Assembly: GCA_964493635.1 (NCBI GenBank)
Contig: CAZBOW010000003.1
Span: forward strand, 1 to 64,000
Source: OLB6 sp964493635
Lineage (GTDB): Bacteria > Bacteroidota > Ignavibacteria > Kapaibacteriales > Kapaibacteriaceae
Reading direction: 5' to 3'
Length of the DNA: 64,000 nucleotides
Part shown: positions 41,623 through 50,583 of the stretch, one piece after another
Numbering within the stretch: position 1 is the stretch's first letter
Layout of the letters: each line of letters starts with the position of its first letter
Made by a program: the position numbers and the translations under genes
The notes under the pieces: generated by a model
The model's database searches: none
Told to the model about the DNA's origin: nothing
What the model saw: only the letters and a program-made list of their open reading frames with translations

Positions 41623-43840
41623 ATGCACCACAGATCNNNNNNNNNNNNNNNNNNNNNNNNNNNNNNNNNNNNNNNNNNNNNNNNNNNNNNNNNNNNNNNN
41701 NNNNNNNNNNNNNNNNNNNNNNNNNNNNNNNNNNNNGCACCACAGATCACACCACAGATTGTGCACGCGCAACGTTGCAGCAGCCCTCGTGCTGGCATTC
41801 GCTGTGTGTTCCACAGCCCTAGGGCAAACCGATACCTCTGAGATTCGTTCGATCGATATTCAGCCCGTCGTCGTGGCTTCCTCTCGATCTACCGATCGCG
41901 ACCCTGTAACGACGTCTACGATAGATTCGGTTCAGTTGCGGTCGATGGTGGTAGGGCAGGATCTACCGTTTGTTCTGCAATCGGCTACACCCAGTCTGCT
42001 GGCGTACTCGGAGTCGGGTACGAACTTCTCCAACTATGGTACGTTCCGTCTTCGAGGAATCGATCAAACGCGCGTGAACGTCACCTTCAACGGCGCACCC
42101 CTGAACGACATGATCGACCAGGGTGTGTTCTTTTCTAATCTGACCGACCTGGCCAATGGCACGGCATCGGTACAGATTCAGCGCGGTGTTGGTGTGGCGC
42201 AAAATGGCACGGCGTCCTTCGCCGGATCAGTGAATCTGGAAACGGCGTCACTGGCGTCGACGGCCCCTGGCGGTCGACTCCAGTTGTCTGCAGGGTCGTT
42301 TGGTCTGCTGCGTGGTAGCGTTGAAGCCACCACCGGCATGACCGATCAGAACATCTCGGTGATGGCCAAGCTGACATCCTTTCGGACCGACGGTTACCGC
42401 CGGTCGACGGGCACACGGTCGTTTTCCGGACAGGTGGGGGCTGCGTGGTTTGGCGCCCAGGATGTTGTGCGGTTGAACGTACTTGGAGGCCGTACCGATA
42501 ATCAACTTGGCTACATCCCCGTGCCAAAGCCCCTTGCCGATCAGGACCCTCGCACGAATGTGAACGACTCCACCGATTACGACGACTTCGGTCAGGCACT
42601 CGTTCAACTCGACTGGAGCCGTCAACTCTCACCAACGGCTGCGCTGGGGGTGATGACGTACTACGGGACTGCCGGCGGAGACTTTTTCTCCGGCTTCCGC
42701 GACGAAAACAACGCCCTGACGCAGATTAACTATCCATTGGAGAACCGTCACCTTGGGGCCATGGCGTCTGTACAGATCTCTGAAGTGGCACCGGGACTCG
42801 ACCTCTCCGCAGGTGCTCATGGGTATCGGTTTTGGCGCCGAAACTGGGAGGCCATCAGTCCAGACATGAGTGCGCCGTACTACGACGATCGTACCGTGAA
42901 AAACGAGCTCAGTGGATTTGCAGAGGCCCTGTATCGCAGTGGTTCACTGGAAATCCTAGCCAATGTGCAAGTGCGGTCTGTGGATATGACATTTTCACCG
43001 GACGTCTCGATGACGGGTGGCCCGCTTCCGCTGCATACCTGGTTGTTTGTGAACCCCTTTGTAGGCATCACCTTCCAGCTTGATGATATGCAGAGTGTGT
43101 ATGGCAGCGTGGGCCGCACCGGCAGAGAACCCACACGGTTTGACCTCCTTGGTGGAACAACGATCAACGATGGCAACCTGTATGTCCTGCAAACACCGAA
43201 TACAGTACGGCCGGAGTATGTGACGAACATCGAATTCGGATACCGGTACCAAGCGCAAACGGCCTCGATCAATCTGAATGCCTTTGGAATGTTCTTCACC
43301 GATGAGATTGCACCGATTGGTCAGTACATCGAGCAGTGGTTCGTGCAGTTGCGTGAAAACGTGGGGAAGAGCTCCCGCTGGGGGGCAGAGATGCAGGCAC
43401 AGTGGCAGCCGCTTCGCACCCTGCAGATTGCCGCCACTGCGACGTGGATGCGCACAGCCATCGATACCTATGCGCCGAAGGACAGTCCAACGGTGTATCG
43501 CAATGTAGAGGCGGTACTATCACCGCGTCTGCTTGGATCACTCTGGGCCGAGTACCGTCCGGTGGAACTCCTGGGAGTTCGGGCATCGGTTCGTCATGCC
43601 GGAGAGAGCTGGTTGGATCTTGCTAACACGCCGTCGCTCAAGCTTGACGGATTCACCGTGCTTGACCTAGCTGCAACGATGTACGTGCAGCAACATCGTG
43701 TACGGGTGCAGGTGAATAATGTAACCAGCGAGCGCTATGCCGTGAACGGGGCGGTTGGCTCCTTTAACGGCGAAGCGGTGCCTGCACTCTTCATGCAGGC
43801 ACCGCTCAATGTGGTCGTCATGCTGGAACTGGCACTCTAG
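41623..43840 (+). CDS. TonB-dependent outer-membrane receptor, probably for thiamine compounds (contains artificial gap)
   Basis: About 701 residues once the gap is resolved. A signal peptide (VAAALVLAFAVCSTALG) is followed by a plug domain (about 35-150: VVVASSRSTDRDPVTTSTIDSVQL, GTFRLRGIDQTRVNVTFNGAPLND, QIQRGVGVAQNGTASFAGSVNLET) and a 22-strand-type barrel. The TPP riboswitch immediately upstream indicates uptake of thiamine, its phosphates or precursors; thi-box-controlled TonB receptors are known from Bacteroidota. The 100 Ns at 41637 are flanked by a 12-bp overlap (gcaccacagatc). Removing both leaves 702 codons in frame and places the ATG at 41623, 8 bp after GGAG. No inner-membrane thiamine transporter is adjacent. 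Confidence 0.88.
41637..41736. other. 100-N scaffold gap with identical 12-bp flanks
   Basis: The flanking 12 bp (41625-41636 and 41737-41748) are identical. The right flank is followed by a second, diverged 12-bp unit (CACCACAGATTG at 41750). Confidence 0.85.
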
Positions 43841-43841
43841 A

Positions 43842-43861
43842 GTACAACTCTAGAGTTGTAC
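43842..43861. repeat. Perfect 20-bp palindrome between convergent genes
   Basis: GTACAACTCTAGAGTTGTAC folds into an 8-bp stem with a CTAG loop. It lies 1 bp past the TonB-receptor stop and 13 bp from the nuoC stop. There is no T-run on either side, so it is a hairpin or binding site rather than a standard intrinsic terminator. Confidence 0.75.
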
Positions 43862-43874
43862 GTTAGGCACTATG

Positions 43875-44396
43875 TCAGTCCTTGGGTGGTAACGGAAGCG
43901 AGCCTGGAATACCCATTAGCGGAAAGTCCTTCCGCAGAGGGTACAAGGGCTCGCCCTGTTCGTCCATGAAGTCTTCCGGCATGTAGAAGCGGCGCAAGTC
44001 CGGATGGCCGTCGAAGATGATGCCGTACATGTCGAACGTTTCCCGCTCGTACCAGTTAGCGGACTCCCACACGCCGACGGCGGTTGGTACATGTGGACGG
44101 TCCTCCCGCACAGCAACCTTGACACGCAGCCGAGCAGCGTGCTGTATCGATGCCAAGAGGTACACAACGTGAAAACGCTCAGCCGAAGTGCCTGTTGAGC
44201 CGGTTGCCCAGTCGATGGCGGTGATGTCCGTCAGCATCGAAAACTGCGTGTCGGGATGATCGCGCAGCTCGGTCAGAACATCGATCAGGTGCTCCGCCGG
44301 AACGATAATGGTAACGTCGCCGTGGTGCTCCACCGGTGTCACCGATGGTGTGACGGCGGTTGCCACGTCAAGGATGCGTGAGAGTGCAATTGCCAT
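43875..44396 (-). CDS. nuoC: NADH-quinone oxidoreductase subunit C
   Basis: A 173-residue protein with the 30-kDa subunit signature ANWYERETFDMYGIIFDGHPDLRRFYMPEDF ... PLRKDFPLMG. The N-terminal half (FSMLTDITAIDWATG, FHVVYLLASIQHAARLRVKVAV) also fits. NuoC sits in the hydrophilic arm of complex I beside NuoD and NuoB. Usually it lies in a nuoABCD... operon; here both neighbours are unrelated. The gene therefore seems to be a stand-alone copy or the rest of the operon has moved. Confidence 0.92.
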   Translation of the reverse strand: MAIALSRILDVATAVTPSVTPVEHHGDVTIIVPAEHLIDVLTELRDHPDTQFSMLTDITAIDWATGSTGTSAERFHVVYLLASIQHAARLRVKVAVREDRPHVPTAVGVWESANWYERETFDMYGIIFDGHPDLRRFYMPEDFMDEQGEPLYPLRKDFPLMGIPGSLPLPPKD

Positions 44397-44411
44397 GGGT
44401 GTCCTTACTGC

Positions 44412-45074
44412 TTACAGTGCCGAGTTATGTTTCGATGGAGAATGCGGTGAACGACGTCGACGAGCCCACTCCGGTACCGTGTTGAAGACGTAGTCCCACA
44501 TCGGGTTGCTAACGCCAAAGGCCGTTTCCGGATCAACAAAGTGGTGCTTCATGTGATATTGCTTGATGAAGTTCCAGGCGCGACTCTTCATTTGCCAATG
44601 ATGCGTGGCATAGTGGATAGAGTCGTAGGCCACGTATCCGGCCACAAATCCAGCAAAGAATGGGAAGTGGTAGGGGGCCATCGCAAGCTGGAATACTCCG
44701 TAGAAGGCCAGCGAGAGTGGCACACTCACCAGCAGGGGCATCACCAGTCGCGTCGAATCCCGAGGGTAGTCGTGGTGGATGCCGTGGACCAGAAAATGCA
44801 CCTTCTTGCCAAGCTCCGTGGTAGGATGGACGTGGAAGGCCCAGCGATGAATAGCATACTCTGTAAACGTCCAAAACACCACGCCGGCCACAAACACCAT
44901 GGCCAGAGCGCCAACGCCAATGTGATCAAGCCCCATCCACAGCGACCACAGTACAGCGGGCGTAAACACCACCACCGGCGTTACCGGGTGGATATGCGAA
45001 AAGTATTCAAGAACGGGATTCTTGAAGAGGGGAATGGTCTCGTCCTTGTTCGATACGAAGAGTCGTTCATCCAT
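44412..45074 (-). CDS. Fatty-acid hydroxylase/sterol desaturase-family protein
   Basis: A 220-residue membrane protein with the eight-histidine di-iron signature of this superfamily: HRWAFHVH, HGIHHDYPRDSTRL, HYATHH and HMKHHF. About four hydrophobic helices are visible (for example VVVFTPAVLWSLWMGLDHIGVGALAMVFVAGVVF). It most resembles the fatty-acid 2-hydroxylase (FA2H/Scs7) group, which hydroxylates sphingolipid or free fatty acids, so it may tailor membrane lipids. A TAGCTTTG box (45102-45109) lies upstream. nuoC follows after 15 bp, perhaps co-transcribed. Confidence 0.9.
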   Translation of the reverse strand: MDERLFVSNKDETIPLFKNPVLEYFSHIHPVTPVVVFTPAVLWSLWMGLDHIGVGALAMVFVAGVVFWTFTEYAIHRWAFHVHPTTELGKKVHFLVHGIHHDYPRDSTRLVMPLLVSVPLSLAFYGVFQLAMAPYHFPFFAGFVAGYVAYDSIHYATHHWQMKSRAWNFIKQYHMKHHFVDPETAFGVSNPMWDYVFNTVPEWARRRRSPHSPSKHNSAL

Positions 45075-45101
45075 AGGAACGGTGCACGTGTAGTGGGGCT
45101 A

Positions 45102-45109
45102 CAAAGCTA
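45102..45109 (-). promoter_or_regulatory. Probable -7 box of the fatty-acid hydroxylase gene
   Basis: TAGCTTTG on the minus strand matches TAnnTTTG, 27 bp upstream of the ATG. No clear -33 TTTG. Confidence 0.45.
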
Positions 45110-45115
45110 CCAAAT

Positions 45116-45616
45116 CTACTCCAAGCCAAGTGCCTGGTGCATCTCCGCGCCATAGTCGGTGTAGATCTCCTCGCCAGGCTTGATCGTGCGCAGCGCGATA
45201 ATCCACACCTCGCGGTCGTCGGACTCGTACTGCGCATTGGCCTTGCTGCCGGAGCCGTGGTAATCACAGGCGTATCGGGCAACGCCTGCCGACGTCGCAG
45301 CGGCGTCGATGACGGTGGTGTCATTGAGGGTGATTCCGTAGGCTCCCAACGAATCAGAGCCATATCGCCGGTCGAAGGCCGCCACGCTGATGTGTTCGCC
45401 AGTGTACTGCACAATGGGCTCGCCCTTGCGAAACGTCCTCTCGGCGAAAAGCCCCTTTCCAGCTCCCGGAATGAGACTCTTCCGGACGCTGACACCAAGC
45501 ACCTGCTTTGTGTGTTGGCCGCAGTAAGGGTGGGTAACAGTAGTCTGACGCTTACATCGCCCGTGCGAACCGACAAAGGCACATTGGGCGGTGACCGATA
45601 TCGAGTGAGAACTCAT
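45116..45616 (-). CDS. SET-domain protein with N-terminal Cys/His motif
   Basis: A 166-residue protein whose main part (about 40-160) is a SET lysine-methyltransferase fold: VRKSLIPGAGKGLFAERTFRKGEPIVQYTGE at the start and IKPGEEIYTDYG at the end, with the catalytic-type Tyr present. The usual RFxNHSCxPN motif is replaced by ARYACDYHGSGSKANAQ, a divergent form. The first 40 residues contain Cys12, Cys21, Cys32 and His35, a possible zinc site. Its start overlaps the upstream STAS gene by 4 bp, so they are coupled. The methylation target is unknown; horizontal origin of bacterial SET genes is often proposed. Confidence 0.82.
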   Translation of the reverse strand: MSSHSISVTAQCAFVGSHGRCKRQTTVTHPYCGQHTKQVLGVSVRKSLIPGAGKGLFAERTFRKGEPIVQYTGEHISVAAFDRRYGSDSLGAYGITLNDTTVIDAAATSAGVARYACDYHGSGSKANAQYESDDREVWIIALRTIKPGEEIYTDYGAEMHQALGLE

Positions 45617-45954
45617 GACTGCAGCCAGGTAATCGCATCGTGAACGCTTGGCTGGAACTCAAAGAGATACTCGATCTGGGAGATGCGGAACAGATTGCGT
45701 ACAGGTTCCTGCACACCCGTCAGCACCACAAAGCCCTCGTGTTCCTTCATCTGGCGATGGGCCAGAAGAAGCGAGCTTAGGCCTTGAGAGTCGCACATAT
45801 GGACCATTGTCAGGTCGATGACCAGGGCCTTGACACTTGGCTGGCAGAGGATGAGCAACTCGCTTTTTACCTCTGGGGCATTCGATGAATCAAGGATCGG
45901 CTCCTTGACAGTAAAGATCACGAGTTCGTCGTCTTGCTCAACGGAGAAGCGCAT
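45613..45954 (-). CDS. STAS-domain anti-sigma-factor antagonist
   Basis: A 113-residue single STAS domain (SpoIIAA/RsbV-like): MRFSVEQDDELVIFTVKEPILDSSNAPEVKSELL, then VIDLTMVHMCDSQGLSSLLLAHRQM with the conserved phosphorylatable Ser56. It would bind an RsbW-type kinase when unphosphorylated, and the HATPase at 566-997 is a candidate partner. ATG 45954 is chosen because it begins the domain exactly; a longer frame to 46116 overlaps the divergent heptosyltransferase gene. It is coupled to the SET-domain gene. Confidence 0.9.
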   Translation of the reverse strand: MRFSVEQDDELVIFTVKEPILDSSNAPEVKSELLILCQPSVKALVIDLTMVHMCDSQGLSSLLLAHRQMKEHEGFVVLTGVQEPVRNLFRISQIEYLFEFQPSVHDAITWLQS

Positions 45955-46025
45955 AGCAGTTCCAGAATAAACCAGAAAAATCGAGCGGGGTGTGGCGGGA
46001 CGCTCAAAGATCGCAATTTCGCAGG

Positions 46026-47099
46026 ATGGAATCCATCCTGCTGATCCGCTTTTCGTCGTTAGGCGATGTGATTCTGACCACTGCACTGGTGCGTCAGCTC
46101 CAGTTGACCTATCCACGAGCCGTCATCGACGTTGCCGTTGCCAGCAGGTTCGCCGGTGTCTACGAGTTCAATCCGCGCGTCCGAAACGTGTGGGCCGTTG
46201 ATCCGTCGCCAACAGCCGACAACCTTGAAGCTGATGCCGTGCGTCTATCCATGCACGAGAGCTTGCCGAATCGAGCCTATGATCTGATCGTCGATGCACA
46301 GAACAACATCCGATCGGCGGCATTCGTGCGTGGCCTTGGAACCACCGTCCGACGGGCACCGAAGTACCGACTCCAGAAACTCGCGATGGTATGGTTAAAG
46401 CAGCGACCGGCTGTTACCACCCATGTGGTCGAGCGGTACCGCCAGCCCCTGTTGGATCTGCCACTCGCCTTTGATACCGATGGCTTAGAGGTGTGGACGC
46501 CGGCCGAGAAGCATAGTGGCGTGTACAGTCCACGCGCGCTCGGTGGGGGGCGGCGTTCGGTAACCTCGCTGCGTGGCGCAACAATCGCCGTCGCGCCAGG
46601 GGCGCACCACGCTACAAAACGGTGGCCGGCCGACAAGTTCGTTGCTGCTATTACGATGCTGCAAGAGCAGGGGGCTGATGTTGTCTTGGTGGGCTCGGAA
46701 TTCGATCGTCCAACCTGCGATGCCATTGCCCATCGCGTTCTGCGGCCCGTACATCGCGCCGATGGAGCCCAGTCGCTGCAGGAGACCATCACGGCTTTGG
46801 ATGCCGCCGATGCCCTCTTGGTGAACGATTCCGGAGTCCTGCACCTCGGTGCCGCACGCAGGATCCCAACGGTGGCCGTCTTCGGATCAACAGTCCCAGA
46901 GCTGGGCTTCGGTCCGTATGGAGTACCCCATCGCATCATCCAGCACGACGTCGGATGCAGGCCGTGCTCCCACATCGGACGGAGCCGCTGCCCGAAGGGC
47001 CATTTTCTGTGCATGGAGGGGATCGCCCCTATTGCCGCCGTCGATGCACTGGAGAGCTTGCTCACGGGATCGGTGGGCGGCACGCATTTTGCTTCGTGA
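46026..47099 (+). CDS. Glycosyltransferase family 9 (heptosyltransferase-like)
   Basis: A 357-residue GT9 enzyme, starting ILLIRFSSLGDVILTTALVRQL, the diagnostic N-terminus of ADP-heptose:LPS heptosyltransferases. The C-terminal half contains AVAPGAHHATKRWPADKFVAAITML and ALLVNDSGVLHLGAARRIPTVAVFGSTVPELGFGPYG. It probably builds the LPS inner core at the cytoplasmic face. Start 46026 is preferred over 45990 because homology begins there. The start is divergent from the STAS gene. It has a late four-cysteine region (CRPCSHIGRSRCPKGHFLCM), seen in some GT9 proteins. Confidence 0.9.
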   Translation: MESILLIRFSSLGDVILTTALVRQLQLTYPRAVIDVAVASRFAGVYEFNPRVRNVWAVDPSPTADNLEADAVRLSMHESLPNRAYDLIVDAQNNIRSAAFVRGLGTTVRRAPKYRLQKLAMVWLKQRPAVTTHVVERYRQPLLDLPLAFDTDGLEVWTPAEKHSGVYSPRALGGGRRSVTSLRGATIAVAPGAHHATKRWPADKFVAAITMLQEQGADVVLVGSEFDRPTCDAIAHRVLRPVHRADGAQSLQETITALDAADALLVNDSGVLHLGAARRIPTVAVFGSTVPELGFGPYGVPHRIIQHDVGCRPCSHIGRSRCPKGHFLCMEGIAPIAAVDALESLLTGSVGGTHFAS

Positions 47100-47152
47100 T
47101 CGTCGTTGAGAGTCGTTTGCGATCACGGTAACCTTCACGCTCGGATAACTCC

Positions 47153-48160
47153 ATGCCTTCATCGATTGGTGTAGCGCTGATTGGCGCTGGAAATATTGCT
47201 CAAAGCATTCACCTGCCCCTGCTGCAGAAAATGCCGGAGGTTCGGCTGGAGGCCATTGTGGATCGGCAGTTGTCGAAGGCGCGCATGGTTGCAGAAAAGC
47301 ACAAGGTGCCTCTGGCGACGAAGTCTCTGGACGACGTTCTGCGTATGCCGTCGGTGGATGCCGTGATCATCACCACGAGTACCGATGCCCACGCCGAGAT
47401 TGCCCTGGCTGCCATCCATGCAGGGAAGCATGTGTTTATCGAGCGTCCAGCAGCCCGGTCCTTGGCTGAAACACAGCAGATCAAGGCCGCTGCCGATGAG
47501 TCCGGCGTTCAGGTGATGGTGGGGATGAACCACCGTTTTCGCCCGGACGTGGCGCACATGAAGAATGCTGTTGATCGTGGTGAGATCGGAGACATCTTCT
47601 ACGTGAAGGCCGGTTGGGTAAAGCAGCGATCGACCGATGCCCGTTGGATGGCCAATGCCGACAAATCCGGTGGTGGCGTTCTCGTGGATCTGGGCGTGAG
47701 TGTCCTGGACATGATTCTGCACATTTTCAACTTCGGCAGGGTTCATAGCGTGGTGGCCAACACCTACCACCAGGAGACTCGCACCGTGGAGGACATTGCC
47801 ATTGCCATGCTGACCTTCGAAAGTGGCAGTGTTGCCACCATCGAGGCGTCGTGGTCGCTGATTCGAGCCGAGGACTTGTACTACTGCAATGTGTTCGGCA
47901 AAAAGGGATCGGCCTACATCAACCCCTTCAAGATTGTCAAAAAGGTGGATTCCAACGTCCAGATCGTGCAGCCGGAGGCAACAAAGTCCCAACTGGCCGT
48001 GTACAAGAAGTCGTACGAGACGGAGTTTCGCCATTTTGCCTCCGGCGTACGGGGTATCATCCCGATGATCTCCACGATCGATGAGGCTGTCGAGCGGATG
48101 AAGATCATCGAGGCGATGTATGCGAGCGCTGAACTCAAACGGGAAATCGTCATCCCCTAA
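47153..48160 (+). CDS. Gfo/Idh/MocA-family oxidoreductase
   Basis: A 335-residue NAD(P)-dependent dehydrogenase. The Rossmann motif is GVALIGAGNIAQSIHLPLL, followed by DAVIITTSTDAHAEIALAAIHAGKHVFIERPAARS, where the E-(K/R)-P motif reads ERP instead of EKP. This removes the usual catalytic Lys and is a notable change. The C-terminal domain has the segment GGGVLVDLGVSVLDMILHIF. The substrate, presumably a sugar or cyclitol, is unknown. It lies 53 bp after the heptosyltransferase-like gene, so a role in sugar-nucleotide or surface-glycan metabolism is possible. Confidence 0.88.
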   Translation: MPSSIGVALIGAGNIAQSIHLPLLQKMPEVRLEAIVDRQLSKARMVAEKHKVPLATKSLDDVLRMPSVDAVIITTSTDAHAEIALAAIHAGKHVFIERPAARSLAETQQIKAAADESGVQVMVGMNHRFRPDVAHMKNAVDRGEIGDIFYVKAGWVKQRSTDARWMANADKSGGGVLVDLGVSVLDMILHIFNFGRVHSVVANTYHQETRTVEDIAIAMLTFESGSVATIEASWSLIRAEDLYYCNVFGKKGSAYINPFKIVKKVDSNVQIVQPEATKSQLAVYKKSYETEFRHFASGVRGIIPMISTIDEAVERMKIIEAMYASAELKREIVIP

Positions 48161-48199
48161 TCCCGCAAGCGAGAGATTCTAATTACGTAGCTTCGCTCC

Positions 48200-49606
48200 A
48201 TGAAGAGCCATTCTGACGCCGCGGGCCGAGTCCCACCTCATTCCACGGAAGCGGAAGAAGCCGTCCTGGGAGCCATGCTCCTGGATCGCGAAGCTGTGGG
48301 AAGGGTCGTTGAAATCCTGGACGCCGAGTGTTTCTACCATCAGAAGCATCAAACCATGTTCGCAGCGATGATTGCCCTCTTTGAACGAGGGGTGACCATC
48401 GACATGATCACGCTGTCGAACGACCTGCAACGCAGTGGTGAACTGGAGCGCGTTGGTGGAATGCGCATGTTGGCCGACCTGAGCATCAAGACCGTTTCCG
48501 CTGCCAACGTAGAATACCATGCACGAATTGTGCTGGAGCGATTTCTGAAGCGTCAGCTCATTAGCGTGGCCAGCGAGATCATCAATGACTCCTTCGATGA
48601 TTCCACAGATGCTCTCGACGAAGTTGATCGTGCCGAGCAGCGGATTTTCGAAGTAGCAGAGCGGCGTACGCGTCGGTCGTACTCGGACATGAAAAAGCTG
48701 ACGAAGCATGCCGTCGAGAGGATTGTAGAGCTGGCGGAAGGATCCGGGGACGGCGTCACTGGTGTGCCGTCCGGCTTTACCAAGCTCGATGAGATGCTTA
48801 GCGGCTTTCAGCCCTCTGACCTCATCATCTTGGCTGCGCGACCATCCATGGGTAAAACAGCCTTCGCCCTATCAATCGCCCGCGAAGCGGCCCGCACGGG
48901 AAGTCGTGTTGGCCTGTTCTCTCTTGAAATGGCCGCACATCAGCTGGTGTTGCGATTGATTAGTGCGGATGCCGGCATTGGCCTGCAAGCGCTGCGTTCG
49001 GGTAGGTTATCACAGCAACAGGTGCAGGATATCATCCGTAAGGTCGACGATCTCATGAATGCACCGATCTACATCGATGATTCCGCGGGACTTACACCGG
49101 TAGAGTTCCGGGCGAAGGTTCGCAGGATGAAGGTCGAGCATAAGATCGACATGGTGATGGTGGACTACCTGCAGCTGATGCATGCGCCAAAGGCCGAGAG
49201 TCGTGAGCGTGAGATCTCCACCATCTCGCATACACTGAAGGCCGTTGCCAAGGAGTTGAACATCCCGGTGATTGCGCTTTCGCAGTTGAATCGAACCTTG
49301 GAACAGCGCGCCGATAAACGACCAATGCTGTCGGACCTGCGCGAATCGGGCTCGATCGAGCAGGACGCCGACGTGGTTATGTTCATCCACCGGCCGGAGT
49401 ACTACAAGATCGCCGCCTTCGAAGACGGCCGCTCAACGGAGAACATCGCTGAGATCATTATTGGCAAGCAGCGGAACGGTCCAACGGGCGACCTACGACT
49501 CTACTACAACAAGGAGCATGCCTCCTTCCACGACCTCACCTACAGCTACGATCAGTTCGATCAAGCTGATCAGGAACCAGGGTTGATCGGCTCAGCGCCG
49601 TTTTAG
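48200..49606 (+). CDS. dnaB: Replicative DNA helicase
   Basis: A 468-residue hexameric 5'-3' helicase. The N-terminal primase-interaction domain starts HSTEAEEAVLGAMLLDREAVGRVVEIL, and the RecA-like domain has Walker A ARPSMGKTAF, Walker B MVMVDYLQLM and the arginine-finger region SIEQDADVVMFIHRPEYY. Length is typical and there is no intein. The ATG at 48200 follows a TAGCTTCG sequence at 48188, one mismatch from the -7 box. The stop overlaps that of the convergent CDF transporter gene. Confidence 0.97.
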   Translation: MKSHSDAAGRVPPHSTEAEEAVLGAMLLDREAVGRVVEILDAECFYHQKHQTMFAAMIALFERGVTIDMITLSNDLQRSGELERVGGMRMLADLSIKTVSAANVEYHARIVLERFLKRQLISVASEIINDSFDDSTDALDEVDRAEQRIFEVAERRTRRSYSDMKKLTKHAVERIVELAEGSGDGVTGVPSGFTKLDEMLSGFQPSDLIILAARPSMGKTAFALSIAREAARTGSRVGLFSLEMAAHQLVLRLISADAGIGLQALRSGRLSQQQVQDIIRKVDDLMNAPIYIDDSAGLTPVEFRAKVRRMKVEHKIDMVMVDYLQLMHAPKAESREREISTISHTLKAVAKELNIPVIALSQLNRTLEQRADKRPMLSDLRESGSIEQDADVVMFIHRPEYYKIAAFEDGRSTENIAEIIIGKQRNGPTGDLRLYYNKEHASFHDLTYSYDQFDQADQEPGLIGSAPF

Positions 49607-50580
49607 GTCGTCGAGAGTTGCTTCTTCACCGGACAGGTGGTGCCGGTGGCAAGATTACAGCTGCGGTCGCACGGCTGCACGTACACACGAGGAACGGCCG
49701 TCGGGAATTTGTGTCGCAATCCCTCGATCATATCCTCTTCCAGGACGTAGAGTTGTTCCAGGGTGTAGTCGTACGGCATGATCAGGTCGACTTCAATGAA
49801 GATGTCCCTCCCTGATCGGCGGGTATGCACGGACGTAAACTCGCACATGCGATCGGTGTTCTGAGCAATCACGGCCAGAACATCATACTGCATCGTATCC
49901 GGCAACGTGCGGTCCAGGAGCTGTCGAAAGGCTTCTTTACCGTGTTGCAGTGGGGTCTTGAGTGTGAAGAGCACCAGCCCGATCGAGAGCACGCCATCGA
50001 TGACGACAGCTGCTTGGTAGAGTCCGGCCAGTTGAGCAACACCGTTGATGAGCACACCAACAACAACAGCCAGTTCCACCATGCTGTCGACCTTCCACAG
50101 TGCGGCGTCGTACTCCAGCATTGGTTGGTGGAACCGATTGGCATACCGGGTGAGTCGTCGTGCCGTGGTTCGCATGATAAAGAACGACACCACGGCCCAG
50201 CCCCCTAACAGCAGTGTATTGGACGTCTCCGGCGGATGCTCGAAGAGCGACACCGAATTGATGAGCGTCATAATGGTGGTGGCAATCAGCAGGTTGGCAC
50301 TCACCAGCACCGCAAGACTCTCATACTTTCCGTAGCCGTAGTTGAACGTCAAATCGGCCGAGCGCGACGAACGGTCCACAGCGGCAAGAAAGAGAATCGA
50401 GTTGCCGATATCAATCAGGGCCAACAGGCCGTTCGTCTGGATCAGCAGGGACCGCTCAACCAGACCAATCAGGAGCGAGCCCACCGCCAGCACAACGCAG
50501 GCAAGCAGCGATAGCGACGACGCATAGAGCGGCGACGATCGATCAAGGTAGCGTGCCAGATATCGTTGACGGAGAATCAC
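49603..50580 (-). CDS. Cation diffusion facilitator transporter
   Basis: A 325-residue CDF-family protein with about six membrane helices. The cytoplasmic and binding-site regions LALIDIGNSILFLAAVDRSSRSADLTFNYGYGKYESLAVL and YDAALWKVDSMVELAVVVGVL are typical, although the usual HxxxD sites are partly altered (LIDIGN; KVDSMVE). The C-terminal metallochaperone-like domain (from about 215) is present. It ends in a Cys-containing tail (VYVQPCDRSCNLATGTTCPVKK) that may bind metal. Zn2+, Fe2+ or Mn2+ export is plausible; specificity is not clear. Confidence 0.85.
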   Translation of the reverse strand: MILRQRYLARYLDRSSPLYASSLSLLACVVLAVGSLLIGLVERSLLIQTNGLLALIDIGNSILFLAAVDRSSRSADLTFNYGYGKYESLAVLVSANLLIATTIMTLINSVSLFEHPPETSNTLLLGGWAVVSFFIMRTTARRLTRYANRFHQPMLEYDAALWKVDSMVELAVVVGVLINGVAQLAGLYQAAVVIDGVLSIGLVLFTLKTPLQHGKEAFRQLLDRTLPDTMQYDVLAVIAQNTDRMCEFTSVHTRRSGRDIFIEVDLIMPYDYTLEQLYVLEEDMIEGLRHKFPTAVPRVYVQPCDRSCNLATGTTCPVKKQLSTT

Positions 50581-50583
50581 GGA

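Noticed and set aside
47159..48034. A 291-residue antisense frame opposite the Gfo/Idh/MocA gene
   Set aside because: Shadow frame with no start context or domain; the plus-strand gene fits the family over its full length.
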